A stretch of DNA of 64,000 bases, taken from positions 16,533,368 to 16,597,367 of the forward strand of contig OX246748.1 of assembly GCA_945910005.1 (NCBI GenBank). The letters run 5' to 3'. The notes below the pieces were generated by a model that was not told the DNA's origin, searched no databases, and saw nothing but the letters and a program-made list of their open reading frames with translations. This stretch comes from Isoperla grammatica (taxonomy: Eukaryota > Arthropoda > Insecta > Plecoptera > Perlodidae). Shown piece by piece: positions 12,721 to 23,019 of the stretch (its first letter is position 1; every line of letters begins with the position of its first letter). Position numbers and translations under genes: made by a program.

Positions 12721-14012
12721 TCTCGCTAGTCTTGTACAGTCACTACAGGGTGATACGACAATTGAGATATTCTACAAAATATGGAGAGATTAGCAATTGC
12801 AATAGAAGTTTCCCCCGACTAAGGATCGAAACTGCTATTTCATTTAGTGATTGTTAACACACTTTTATTACAATTGCTTTATCTCCGTACATTATCTATA
12901 AAGATGGACTAAGTTTATAAACCTGTATAGAATTATATGTAGATTTTAGTGGACCGGAATAGTTGTTATGTTTTTGGGATAAACCACGTGAAGATAATGA
13001 AAACACAGGTTTTGTGAAATCATCATTTGATAATGTTTGACGTAGCTCAGCACTAGACGTCGGGGTACACAAAGATCTAATGTGTTCCTTATTATCTCGA
13101 CATGGTTCATCCCACAAACTTAACATGACATTATTACAAATTGTTATTATTAATATTATATCAGACTTTATACTAGAATTAACCATCTATACTACAACAA
13201 CTACCATGTAGATCCTGCTGGCGTGTGACTCGTTTTGCCAGCAGATATAGAGCCCGTTTTAACTTCAAAACGTTGAAAAATTTGATTTCTCTCTTTGACT
13301 CTCACAGTATGTTATACTTCTTAACTTTTATTTTATATTGTTTCACTCTATATTGTATTTTGTATTTATTGTCGTAATTTGAAAATCATTTACACAACTG
13401 AATAAGGACATAAAAAATAAGTAGTGTTACAAAGAATAGTAAGTAAATACTTATCCTCGATATCGATTTAAGGGACGTCCATATAATTGTAATACATAGG
13501 TTCTGGATAGTTAATTTGGTAAATGATGGCTTTGGCGCTTAATTGATGGGCATGTTGTTATAATTTACTGATCTGGCAACTCTGGAGTATATTATCTCTC
13601 TACATTTGGTTTGTCGTTCTGGTTAGTTAACGTAGATATCTCGCTATTTATTGCCTCAATTATGGCAGAAAAACGAACCAAAGAACAGCATAATATTGAC
13701 ATTATCAAGTTGATCAAATGTCAATACAGAAATAACACGTTTTTTAGTTAATCAATGTGCAATGTTAATGAATACCTTCCATCGAGAGCTTAATCAATTT
13801 CGTAATTGACATCAATCAAAAGTAAATTGGAATTTAAAATAACACGCAATTTAATGCTCAATTGTAGATAAATTACTCAATTGTGTTGTATTTATTGTGT
13901 CAATAGTCTATGATAGCCAATAGTTTGATGTCGCCATGGAGACAGATCCACTATAACCCGTAGACGGACTAGGCCGGGCCTAGGGTGGCATCGTTGAGCA
14001 GTATTATCGTTA
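12721..14012. other. No gene seen; possible solo hAT end
   Basis: AT-rich DNA. Around 13579-13594, CTGATCTGGCAACTCTGG resembles the right terminus of the hAT element described downstream (ATCTGGCAACCCTG), but no partner end or target duplication was found. The minus-strand open frame 12896-13186 has no recognisable domain. Confidence 0.35.
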
Positions 14013-14591
14013 AGTAATATAGGGTAGAGTCTCAACGCAATCGGCAGTTTGTCTACCGCCTTATGTTGCCCAACATACTTTAGTCAAGTAGTAGAAGTTC
14101 GCCAAGCGACGCGATGACGGAGTTTTCGGCTGTCTTCGCATATCTTCGGTGAAGGAGCCTACCAATCAGTCTCCGTCATCGCGTCACTTGGCGAACTTCT
14201 ACTACCCGACTACAGGGTTGCCAGATTGGGCGATTTACCGCCGATTGGGCTACTCGACTCAAACTGTTGGCGGGTAAAATTATCATTTCGCTCTTGGCGC
14301 CAATTGGGCTCTATTCCTACTTGTACTGGTGGTTTTTGGGCTGGTAAAACTGTCAACCGCCAAATAATAAAAATAAAAATACGCCAAAATAATTAAATAT
14401 AATATAAATGCATGTAAGTCTATCATGAGGTGCTTAAAAATATAAAATGTGGGTATACGGCCCCTGCACACTATTCGCACCCTGCGCAAGCCCCGCCCGT
14501 CTTACGGCCTGCGTTTTTGTACAATAAATGAAAGAAGAACTGACTTGAAGAAGAAGTGATTACCCGGGGAACGTGTCAACTTGACTTGAAA

Positions 14592-14649
14592 ATGGGAAAA
14601 TACGCCAAAAAGTACAAAAGAGATTGGGAGGATTTACCGGAATTCAAAG
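14592..14649 (+). pseudogene. Remnant first exon of hAT-like transposase (tentative)
   Basis: An ATG at 14592 opens a short basic, aromatic reading frame (about 19 codons, containing KKYKRDWEDLPEFK) ending in AAAG followed by GTAGGC, a good 5' splice donor, in phase 1. A lysine-tyrosine start, a W and an EFK close to the donor resemble the N-termini of hAT-related BED/zinc-finger proteins; I rely on memory of the family pattern, not an alignment. Its place, about 380 bp inside the left end of the hAT element in forward orientation, fits. Downstream exons are absent, so it is a relic. Confidence 0.35.
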
Positions 14650-14925
14650 GTAGGCTTAGTTCATTTGCCCATCTCAAGTTTTTTTTTTTTTTACTATGGT
14701 TTATACTTTATAGGTATGCTTAGCATAGAGCATAATTATTATTATTATAGGTTATAGTTATTTATTTTGTGTTGATGTTTGTTATGATGGCTAAAACCAG
14801 TAACGACAAGTCCATTTATGTGATAAATGGTTTCAAATTTAATTTGTTTACTATTATGTTTTTAATAATATGTCAATATTCTTATTAATAGCCGTATGCA
14901 TGCAATATGTTCAATAAATACCTAA

Positions 14926-15647
14926 GGTTTGTTCAGTTGACCCGATCCAAACAGTTTAGAGCAACATAGAGCTGTGCGGAAATACGTCATACGAACAGGA
15001 AGGAGAGCGTTTCCAGCAGAAAAGAACATATGTTCTTGTTTTGTCAGCTGAACGATACCGAGCAGCCAGCGCAGTGTTTACGCGTCAAATTCAAACTAGT
15101 GGGTCTAGTTGTAGCATTTATTTAGCAAAATAGCTGTTAATATTTGTTAATGTCTGTTAATAATAATAATTGTTATTTATAAACAGTCTAAAACAGCAGG
15201 TATTAATCGTGAAACCAGGTCTAGGCCTAGGCCTAGGGGGTGCCTAGCCTATAGGCCTAGCTAGGGCCTAAGCTAGGTAGGCCACCTAGCTTGTAAAATA
15301 AACAATATATTAGGCATTTGCGTACACCTACCTGGTACTTGGTAGAAATGGCAATCATTCTGCACAATTGGATAGCCGTTTTCATCTGTTACGATTATCA
15401 GACTCGTCGGACATTGCGTAGAGGTTATGTAGGCCTAACACATGAGATTTAAAATCCCGCGCAATTCAGCTCTGCTCGAGTCTGATCCTCCCTTTTCAAT
15501 CGAGCAGGCCGAACATGTTCGACCTGCTCGATATCGAGTTGCTTGTGTCAACTGAACAGCTACCGAACGGCTCAAGTTTGTCAGCTGAACAGCCATTTCT
15601 GCTTTTTTCTGCTCTGAACTGTTTGGATCGGGTCAACTGAACAAACC
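14926..15647. mobile_element. Inverted-repeat element nested in the hAT
   Basis: The left end GGTTTGTTCAGTTGACCCGA continues through TCCAAACAGTTTAGAGC; the right end is its near-perfect mirror (35-bp arms). Subterminal GTCAGCTGAAC / GTCAACTGAACAG motifs repeat. The interior contains a TAGGCCTA cluster (15222-15290) with the palindromes CTAGGCCTAG and CTAGCTAGG, and a direct-plus-inverted TCGAGCAGGCCGAACATGTTCGACCTGCTCGA-type palindrome near 15500-15535. Flanks are TAA left and TAT right, so a TA or 3-bp duplication is possible but unclear. No transposase. Confidence 0.75.
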
Positions 15648-16427
15648 TATAAGGTTTGTTTACATAATCCTTTTCTTTAAATCTGCTACAACTCACAATT
15701 CCATTTGTCTTTTTAATTATAAGTAAGTATAATAATTGGACATTTTTTTGTGCTATAATGATACGTCTTTACAACTTTATTTTTTCATGTTATGTGTGTA
15801 CAATTACAATGTAATGTAAATAGCTTCCAAATGCTTCGCACACTGGTGAGCGAAGTTCACGACAGAGTGCGTATTGGCGCTTTTGGGTGATTTTGAAACG
15901 AGCCACTGGCGCGCTCTTCTACTGAACATCTGGCAACCCTGCCCGACTAAAGTATGTAGGGCAGCATAAAGCGGTAAACAGACTGCCGATGGCGTGTGGC
16001 CTCTACCCTATATTACTCACATAACGGTATTATAGGACATTATTATACTTGATATTGGTCATTGGATCGGTTAATTCAAGATAACAAACGTTGTTTTATA
16101 TTTTATTTGTTTCGAATAAAATATCATGGCCGAAGTATTTCAGTATATCCACAATGTAAACTTTTAGCTTTTAACAACTTAGTTGTAGCAGAATCGTTAT
16201 TATGCTTGCTGCTCTAGCTGTTACAAAATGATACAAACGACTCGAATGTCGTTTACAAAACGTTATATCCGAGTGTTCGTATCTAACAATCTCTATGGTT
16301 TGTATCCCGGCCGATGATACTTTATTTGATGTCCGTTAGAAGGGGTAACGTACTGCATCGCAATGCACGCTGTAGGCCTATTCAGAACATCGGAACCGTG
16401 GTGGGGGCCGAACTATAAAAAAAAAAA

Positions 16428-16600
16428 TACATTTAGAGTCTACCCACTCAGCAACGAAACTGATTTTCAGTGGGGGACTACAATTTAAAGCGACTAAACC
16501 AACCGTGCAGGCTCCGAACACCAACGACGAGTGAGCGATAACCAATCAAAGATCGATATTTCAAATACGGAACATATGAATCAGTGATTGGATAGTATAT
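16428..16600 (-). mobile_element. Short retroposon, CCCCCACTGAAAATCAG family, copy 1
   Basis: Read on the minus strand, the element starts near ATCCAATCACTGATTC, carries TGGTGTTCGGAGCC (one mismatch from a pol III B box) and ends GTCCCCCACTGAAAATCAG, GAGTGGGTAGACTCTAAATG and a T-rich tail. The copy at 60885-61055 ends at the same 5' point, so about 165 bp plus tail may be full length. Shorter copies lie at 17278 and 54213. The matching open frame in both long copies is a by-product of shared sequence. Confidence 0.7.
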
Positions 16601-18622
16601 TATAACTGACACCCTGAGCTGAAGTGACAGGGTTGGATAAAATATAATCAGCTCTAATTCAATCAATCAGATAATGTTTTCGCCTTACACAAAGATATGG
16701 TAATATCGTTTAAAATATCAGACTATAGAATGAAAAATCAATGCTGGTATTCAATCCCACTCAGGGTCAAATATAGACTGTAAACCAGTGAAGTACTCAT
16801 CGTGATATCAATCCGCCGTAGATGTGTGCTAACATCTCTTCATTATTTCTCATTTTCCTTCTTTTTTTCATTGCCGCATGTGCAGTATACGCCATGCATA
16901 TCCTTGATTATTTGGCGTGCCTGTTTGGTGTCTTCACTGGTTGATGCTATTTTCACCGTATATATTTTAATGAATGGAAGTACTACCTATATAATGTTCT
17001 TCCTTCCCGTGTCGATAAGAATGAATCCTGTGACAAAGCGCCTTCAGCTTCCGTGGATAACGAGATATGTTGAGATATGTGATGCATCTTTCACAATCGA
17101 TTTTGATGCAGCCAGCCTATCCGAACTAGAAAACGGAACGAGAAATACAACCATTACCCTAGTGGATTAAGGAAAAAAGTAGTTTCAATGCGAAAACCGT
17201 GAACCGTGTGAATTAAGGTGTGGAATATTATATAACGGTAGGCCGTAGCAACGAAGCACAAAATAAATTCTAAAAATGTGCCCCACTAAAAATCAGTTCT
17301 GTGACTGAGTTAGAAGACTAGTATAAATACAAATTTATTTATTCATTAATTGTAAAAATGTAACGTCGAGTCACGAGAATGAAATACGGTACGATAAACG
17401 TTTCTGATATTCTTTATCATTAACGTAAAGCGTACGATAACAAACTTGAGTCAAAGGTATTATTTACAATAACAACAGTAATAATAATAACAATCAGAAC
17501 ATTGCTGGCAATTGCGATACATTCTTCACCCCCCCCCCCCCCCCACCCCCCGTCTTGTTTTGTTTTTCAATATTGTGTAGCGTTTTTAACATATCCAGCT
17601 GTTAATATTTACTGAATCTTTCGTACATTTTCCCTTTTTACTCATAAGCGCTATTGAGTATAGTTGAATTCATGAGTACAAACAACGCTTGATTAAAAGC
17701 TTTGTAATGCATTACACAATGAACTACAAAAATAAATAACGAAAACATACTACTATTAACTCAACTAAATGAACTTGTATGTTATAATCCATATAATCAT
17801 TTTCTCATTAACTTTGTTGTTTGTATGATATGAAGTATTAGTTTATTTACTTTTTGTTTTTGCGGTAAATGAGTGTTACCTTTTCTACGGGCTGTCTGTT
17901 TATCGTTTAATACTTCTCACATATGACTTTTCAGCCCGATCACCAGAATTTGTTTTCCTTACGCGGGCTTTTCAAATAAAGTTTTCAGTTTTTTTCCGTA
18001 CACTTTTATACATATATTATTCGTATATTTTTTATGCATTTTGTGATGAATTAATTTGTGAATAAAATTGTTATAAATTGTTTTGAAGAAATACTCCACA
18101 TAAGGAGTCATTGAATTGTCTCTCACTAAGATCAGCGGTAAATCGTGGGTCTTGCATTTGGGAGGTTACGTATCGTGTTCGATGCTATTCGATTATTTGC
18201 GTAACTGTGCTGTTCACCATCGCACAATGAAAAATAATAACTTTATTTCATTTCTCTGTGAGATTTTTCAGAGAAAATTGTATTGAAAAAAAATGTAATC
18301 TACCTTTAGGTAGATAAACTGAAGTTTGAGTTGGAGATAAACAATTCACTTACTGAATGCGACTTAAAGTCCGTACCGACTTATTCGACCAAAGCCTCCA
18401 CCCAGACGTATAGGGAAGTTTCAGGTCAACTATTCTGAGGAGTTCTTTTGGATTGAACTCGTTTGAACCCCGAGAAAAGAATATCCGGGTTAAAGCCCCA
18501 TAGGGGATGAACGTCTGTCTTTCTGTCATTTTTGTAAATTTTCTCCGCAAACGTTATGTAATGTAATATGGAGTCTTCGGTATCCGTCTAACGAAAAACC
18601 ATGCCATGATTTTGTAATAAAG
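16601..18622. other. No gene seen; one long unassigned frame and poly-C
   Basis: An open frame at 16802-17170 (+) without ATG start includes a pyrimidine-rich stretch ending in GTGCAG near 16887, a plausible 3' splice acceptor, followed by about 90 codons; no domain was recognised and no donor was found, so it is not called a gene. A C run occupies 17529-17551. The minus-strand frame 18350-18550 has no recognisable motif. Confidence 0.35.
17278..17345 (+). mobile_element. Retroposon 3' end, CCCCCACTGAAAATCAG family, copy 2
   Basis: GCCCCACTAAAAATCAGTTC, TGACTGAGTTAGAAGACTAG and the tail ATTTATTTATT correspond to the 3' end of the copies at 16428, 54213 and 60885. It is 5'-truncated, which is typical of target-primed reverse transcription. 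Confidence 0.6.
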
Positions 18623-18880
18623 TTTACCTTAGTCCACTGCAGGTTTTGTAAATATACCGAAGGAGATGTTTAGTATTTTAGATCAGTATTTTGAACATAC
18701 AATTAATAATGTTTCAATTTTAACAAGATAGCGCAGGGAAGTATCAAATACAAATATTATTTAATCACAACACTGCATAGTTTACCTTAGTACACCGGGT
18801 TTTGTAAGTATACGAAGTAGATGTTTAGTGTTGTAGATCAGTATTTTGAACATTCAAATTATTTTTCAATTTGAACAAGA
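18623..18880. repeat. Direct repeat of about 105 bp, two copies
   Basis: 18623-18728 and 18781-18880 both run from TTTACCTTAG through GTTTTGTAA, AGATGTTTAG and TAGATCAGTATTTTGAACAT to TTTGAACAAGA. They are about 85-90 per cent alike and 52 bp apart. The second copy runs straight into the 54-bp repeat that follows. Confidence 0.8.
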
Positions 18881-18882
18881 AA

Positions 18883-19013
18883 CACAAAGCAGGGCGCACA
18901 GTGGGCTCACTGCTATACGCACTGACACTATTCGCACACAAAGCAGGGCGCACAGTGGGCTCACTGCTAGATCCACACCCATTCCTTATAGTAGGCTCAC
19001 TGCTATACGCACA
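18883..19013. repeat. 54-bp tandem repeat, 2.4 copies
   Basis: CACAAAGCAGGGCGCACAGT occurs at 18883 and 18937, each followed by GGGCTCACTGCTA; a third partial unit (GTAGGCTCACTGCTATACGC) starts at 18991. The open frames through it on both strands are repeat-driven. Confidence 0.8.
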
Positions 19014-19019
19014 TTTCTT

Positions 19020-19876
19020 AAACATTATTTTGGCAGAAATATTTAAAATCCTTTCTTAAACTCATGAATGTTTTATGTATATTATAGAAATATGGCAAAG
19101 TTTATACTTAGCCTTTTTGAAGTCAAGTCATACGCAAAACCTTCCAAGCTATTGAAGAATCACCAAATTATGAAGAACCAACAATCTTTAATCATAAACT
19201 GAGAATTGTAAACATCAATTTCTCTATTCTGTCTTCAAGCAACACTGTAAAAAACAAAAAATATCAAACAATTAGTAAATAACACCTTTTTAGTATTAAA
19301 GCCATTGCGCCTCGAATAACGGAAATTGACAGCGTTCACGGTTTTTAATGTTTATGTATTTCTATATTGAGTTCCGTTCTATATGTTGTCCTATTGAGTA
19401 TTAAACTGCCAAGCTGAACTAGTTAGAAACGCAAACAGCAGCAGCAGCATCGCTTTGGACGGACGGTGAAAAGCACCACAGTGGTGGTCCACAATGATCG
19501 ATCAATGAATAAACAGGTATTTTGCGGATTGAAACTCTCCCTCTGTTTTTGAAAGGTTTGTGTTCAGTTATTATCGAGGTCAAACCACAGTGAATCCGCG
19601 CACATTGCAAATATGTCAAGCATTTCTGTTGAATTTAGTAAGAATTTTATGTTCATACTCTTTTATTTGTGTGTGTGTTTGTTTACATCGGCTGTTGCGA
19701 GTGTTGTTTTTATTTCACTAAACTGTGTTTGTTTGTTGGAAACCACTCTGTAATTTAAATGGTTTAGTTATTGCGTGTTTGCAAGGAGGGAGTTATTTGT
19801 AAAATATTAACAAAAGTTAAAAAACATATCTCTGTAATACAGCTCAACATAAACATTGAACAAGTGTTCATTCAAT
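19020..19876. other. No gene seen
   Basis: AT-rich DNA with one short minus-strand open frame (19419-19619) that has no recognisable domain. No repeat was noticed. Confidence 0.4.
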
Positions 19877-19879
19877 TAA

Positions 19880-20018
19880 GACCCGGTTTTTCAATCGGTT
19901 AGTAACGGGGTTGTTAGCTAACGGTTCATTGTCTAAATAAGGTTGTTTGGGTTACAGATTACGGACCGTCAGCTAACGGCCCCGTTAACGCCCCGTTAAC
20001 CGATAGAAAAACCGGACC
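19880..20018. mobile_element. PIF/Harbinger-like MITE, GGTCCGGTTTTTC type
   Basis: 139-bp element. The left end GACCCGGTTTTTCAATCGGT and the right end (reverse strand) GGTCCGGTTTTTCTATCGGT are inverted, and the inner TTAGCTAACGG / CCGTTAGCTGACGG blocks extend the arms to about 47 bp. TAA duplications flank it at 19877-19879 and 20019-20021. A 3-bp TWA duplication is the established PIF/Harbinger signature. Non-coding. Confidence 0.8.
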
Positions 20019-20055
20019 TAAGTTCGCTACGATCCGTTGTACACCCACACGTTAA

Positions 20056-20591
20056 ACCTAGTTCACACTACGGTCACTAACAGCAATAGGCAACACGCGT
20101 ACGATTTTTTTTGTTAAACCAAACACTTAGTTTAATAGTATTAGATACAAAAAGTATATTAATGCAAGTCGCACGTAAAAAAGAAATTTTTAAATAGGTT
20201 TAATGTGGTCGTATTTATTGAAGTTTAAACTCGGGGATCTGAAACGCGTACAGGTGGCTGTGACGCAATGGTTCTGTAGACGTGGCAGAACAGACCAATC
20301 GCTGAGGTGGTGAGCGTACGCAGAACAAAACTATGACGTCAAATCCACTCTACATGACGGCGGCTCGTTTTTCGCGCCCTTTTATTTATCGTTACTAAAC
20401 CAATTATTTTGAGGCATAGACTGATCCGTTTTCCAAAATTTAAAGACACAAAATTATTAAATGAGAGACAAGGTATTTAAAAATCTATTAATGTTTTCAT
20501 ACGCGTGTTCCCTATTAACCACACGTTCACATTACATTGTTAGTCACCTAACTTCTGTTAGTGCCCGAAGTGTGTGTGTGTGAACATGGTT
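20056..20591. mobile_element. MITE, ACCWWGTTCAC family (TTAA type), copy 2
   Basis: A TTAA duplication lies at 20052-20055 and 20592-20595. The left end ACCTAGTTCACACTACGGTC and the right end AACCATGTTCACACACACAC (reverse strand) lead into CACTAACAG blocks. At about 536 bp it is longer than the copies at 1986 and 26943; the interior is unrelated AT-rich sequence and has no long open frame, so this may be the less deleted version of the family. Confidence 0.7.
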
Positions 20592-20599
20592 TTAAGGAC

Positions 20600-21885
20600 A
20601 GCTATACAGTTGTGATGTGCGAGGCCTCACAATCGACACCGCCGCTGTGATATGCTAGTCTGAAATCAGAGTAATTCCACCGGCTTCTATACTTTACACA
20701 CTCGGCCCCGCACTTGACCCCTGTTTGCTTTATTTCTATGGCCTCCTTCTTCGAGCAGCCCCACAAGTTTCAATCAACAGGAAATTATTTGAGGGGAGGA
20801 ATTGAAAACCGGGAGATCCAATCTACTGTGAGGGTAGGCAGGGGTGAATTCCAATTTATGTCCATATGAAGTCAACGTTATTACTTAAATACGTTTAGTG
20901 AAATCATTTAATTTCTTACGATAACTTTGAATATAGAAAAGCTATTTCCTCTTACTAAAACCGTTAGTAAATTTAGTTCTACGTCCGAATTAACAGCCGA
21001 TAGCGTTTAGAACACCGTAGAACACTGTAGAACACTGTCGAACACTGTGTGATTCTATTTATAACCCACCCGGACATTAGTTATCTCTACAATTGAATCA
21101 AATTTCCTTAACGGAAATGTCCTGCCTAGAATTAACAGGACGCTTGAATATTAACGAAATAATTCTCAAACTACTCCTGAATTGAAAGCTATAAATTGTG
21201 GAGGGATATTTTTTAAGTATTTCATTTGGTTCGATTCAAACATAAAGTTAATAATATGTTCTTATAAAATATTATGTCTCGCATTTTTTTTTTACTGTCC
21301 TCGTAAAAACAAACTGATCTTTTCATATACACACTACGGTGTTGAGCCGATTAACCAACCAGACTTGCATTTATTCGGGAACAAACAAGATTTGTAAAAC
21401 AATATTTACAATATTTTTTCCATCCCCCCCCCTCTCTCTCTCCCCCCCCCCCCCCCCCCCACACCGCTCAAATATTCGTAATTATGTTGGTGTAACATTA
21501 TCTGTCATACCATGGCAGCCGCCAAACTGAGAATTTACCCTAATTAATCATCACAATCCTCTATTGTAGCCATGGTTAGCATTGTTCAGTACGCGTTAAC
21601 GATATTAAGTATAAAATTCCATTAGGCTAGTTTTAATTACATTCTAGCATGCGAGCATAATTAACTGAGCTAGAAACGCCGCGTGGGAAACCTAGCGATA
21701 ATTATAACGAAGTAAGAAATGAAAACACCATCGTTGGGTTGGGTTGGACTGTAGACAAGACAAGACAATACCTCTGAACCCACTCAGTGAAGGGTCTTAC
21801 GGCTCATGTAATATAGAAGCATGGCAGACCACCCCTAAGATCCTGCCCTCGAACTAATCTCGCCCCTTGATGAGATGCCTCTCCT
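20600..21885. other. No gene seen; 10-bp repeat and poly-C/CT tract
   Basis: TAGAACACYG is repeated four times in tandem at 21008-21048. A mixed tract at 21424-21460 has C runs on both sides of a (CT) tract, the second run 19 bases long. The short open frames here overlap these tracts or have no recognisable feature. Confidence 0.5.
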
Positions 21886-21891
21886 CGGGGC

Positions 21892-22632
21892 AACAATTAC
21901 AGCACCTAACTACTGTACACTCAGGGACAAGTCAAGAGCACATGTACTGCGTGCAAGATAAGAGCACAAACAATTACAGCACCTAACTACTGTACACTCT
22001 GGGACAAGTCAAGGGCATATGTACTGCGGGCAAGATAAGAACACGAACAATTACAGCACAAAACTACTGTACACTCAGGGACAAGTCAAGGGCATATGCA
22101 CTACGGGCAGGGTAAGCACAAACAATTACCAGCAAAAAACTACCGTACAGTCCGGGACAAGTCAAGGGCATATGTACTGCGGGCAAAATAAGAGCGGGCT
22201 AGAGCACAAACAATTACAGCACCGAACTACTGTACAGTCCGGGATAAGTCAAGGGCATATGTACTGCGGGCAGGTTAAGAGCGGGCTAGAGCACGAACAA
22301 TTACAGCACCTAACTACTGTACACTCAGGGACAAGGCAAGGGCATATGTACTGTGTTCAGGTTATAAGCACAAACAATTACAGCACCAAACTGCTCGTCA
22401 CTCGGGGACAAGTCAAGGGCATATGTACTGCGGGCAGGTTAAGCACAAACAATTACAGCACCTTACTACTGTACACTCCGAGACAAGGCAAAGGCATATA
22501 TACTGCTAGCAGGATAAGAGCACAACAAACAATTGCAGCGCCAAACAATTGTATACCGCGACAAGTCAAGAGCATACTGCGGGCAGGTTGAGAACAAACA
22601 ATTACAGCATCTAGATATGTACAGTCCGAGAT
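21892..22632. repeat. Minisatellite, 69-88 bp unit, 10 copies
   Basis: Units start at AACAATTAC: 21892, 21969, 22046, 22121, 22209, 22296, 22373, 22448, 22528 and 22597, giving periods of 77, 77, 75, 88, 87, 77, 75, 80 and 69. The conserved core is CAATTACAGCACCTAACTAC, GGGACAAGTCAAGGGCATAT and GTACTGCGGGCAGG. The two 87-88 bp units share an extra GAGCGGGCTA insertion. A 190-codon open frame across units 2-9 is translated repeat and shifts frame from unit to unit, so it is not a gene. Confidence 0.9.
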
Positions 22633-22757
22633 AACAAAATCCTCCCACAGAACTCAAATGAAATGAGAGAATCCTCAACTTGTTATAAAGTATGAAACTC
22701 ATTTATTTATATTCTCCGTCGAAATTACGTCCATAAAAACATCGTTCAAGTAATTGT

Positions 22758-22943
22758 TCAAATGTTTATCTTCAGTTTTGTTTTATGGTCCCGCACCGAA
22801 ATGTCTATACCGCAAACATCTCCGTACAACATCGGGCTTTCAGATTTATGGAATATAAACCTATTAGATATCACTCCAGCATCTAATCTTACTCTCTTGA
22901 TGAAATACCTGCCTTTAGGGGTTGCAATTATGACACCTATCTT
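22758..22943 (-). CDS. Candidate exon, possible degraded retroelement protease-like segment
   Basis: On the minus strand TATAGTTTGCAG (a plausible acceptor) precedes 61 open codons ending in TGA. The segment contains GRYFIKRVRLDAGVISN, whose spacing (VR-x-L-D-x-G) vaguely recalls the aspartic-protease region of BEL/Pao-type retrotransposons, but the catalytic D-S/T-G is D-A-G and no reverse transcriptase is adjacent. It may equally be an unrelated exon or chance. Confidence 0.2.
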   Translation of the reverse strand, partial: KIGVIIATPKGRYFIKRVRLDAGVISNRFIFHKSESPMLYGDVCGIDISVRDHKTKLKINI

Positions 22944-23019
22944 CTGCAAACTATATCTAGCAAGTTATAAGCTTACAGGTTCGTCATGTGAACTTTGTAA
23001 GGGATAGAAGGTATACTAT

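Larger units (their letters stand above)
14213..15941 (+). mobile_element. hAT-type transposon, non-autonomous
   Basis: 1,729-bp element with terminal inverted repeats CAGGGTTGCCAGAT (left) and ATCTGGCAACCCTG (right), flanked by a perfect 8-bp duplication CCCGACTA at 14205-14212 and 15942-15949. The 8-bp duplication and the CAGGGTTGCCAG-type ends are established hAT-superfamily hallmarks. It sits in the right arm of the foldback element. It keeps what may be the first coding exon of the transposase (14592-14649) but no catalytic or dimerisation region; the interior is occupied by another inverted-repeat element (14926-15647). Strand is assigned from that exon. Confidence 0.85.
14013..16017. 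mobile_element. Foldback element split by a hAT insertion
   Basis: Left arm 14013-14130 (AGTAATATAGGGTAGAG..., ATCGGCAGT, ACATACTTTAGTC, then GTAGTAGAAGTTCGCCAAG) is mirrored by a right arm in two pieces: 14171-14204, and 15950-16017 after a 1.7-kb insertion. Removing 14213-15941 and one CCCGACTA copy restores a foldback element of about 270 bp with arms of about 115 bp and a loop of about 40 bases. The inner 35 bp of the arms match at about 34 positions; the outer arms are more diverged. No unambiguous target duplication was found at the outer ends. Non-coding. Confidence 0.8.

Noticed and set aside
16478..16666. Frame conserved with 60861-61094 (YRSLIGYRSL...)
   Set aside because: Similarity is explained by two copies of the same short retroposon; no start codon context or domain, and the two differ mainly as neutral DNA would.
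16802..17170. 122-codon plus-strand frame with a possible internal splice acceptor
   Set aside because: No ATG at the start, no donor, no recognised domain; left as unassigned.
22019..22591. 190-codon open frame, the longest in the window
   Set aside because: Entirely inside the 69-88 bp minisatellite; unit lengths are not multiples of three, and the peptide motif (CTAGR, QLQ...) only echoes the DNA repeat.
21892..22632. CRISPR-like array
   Set aside because: No fixed-length repeat separated by unique spacers; the whole unit is repeated and the host is eukaryotic.
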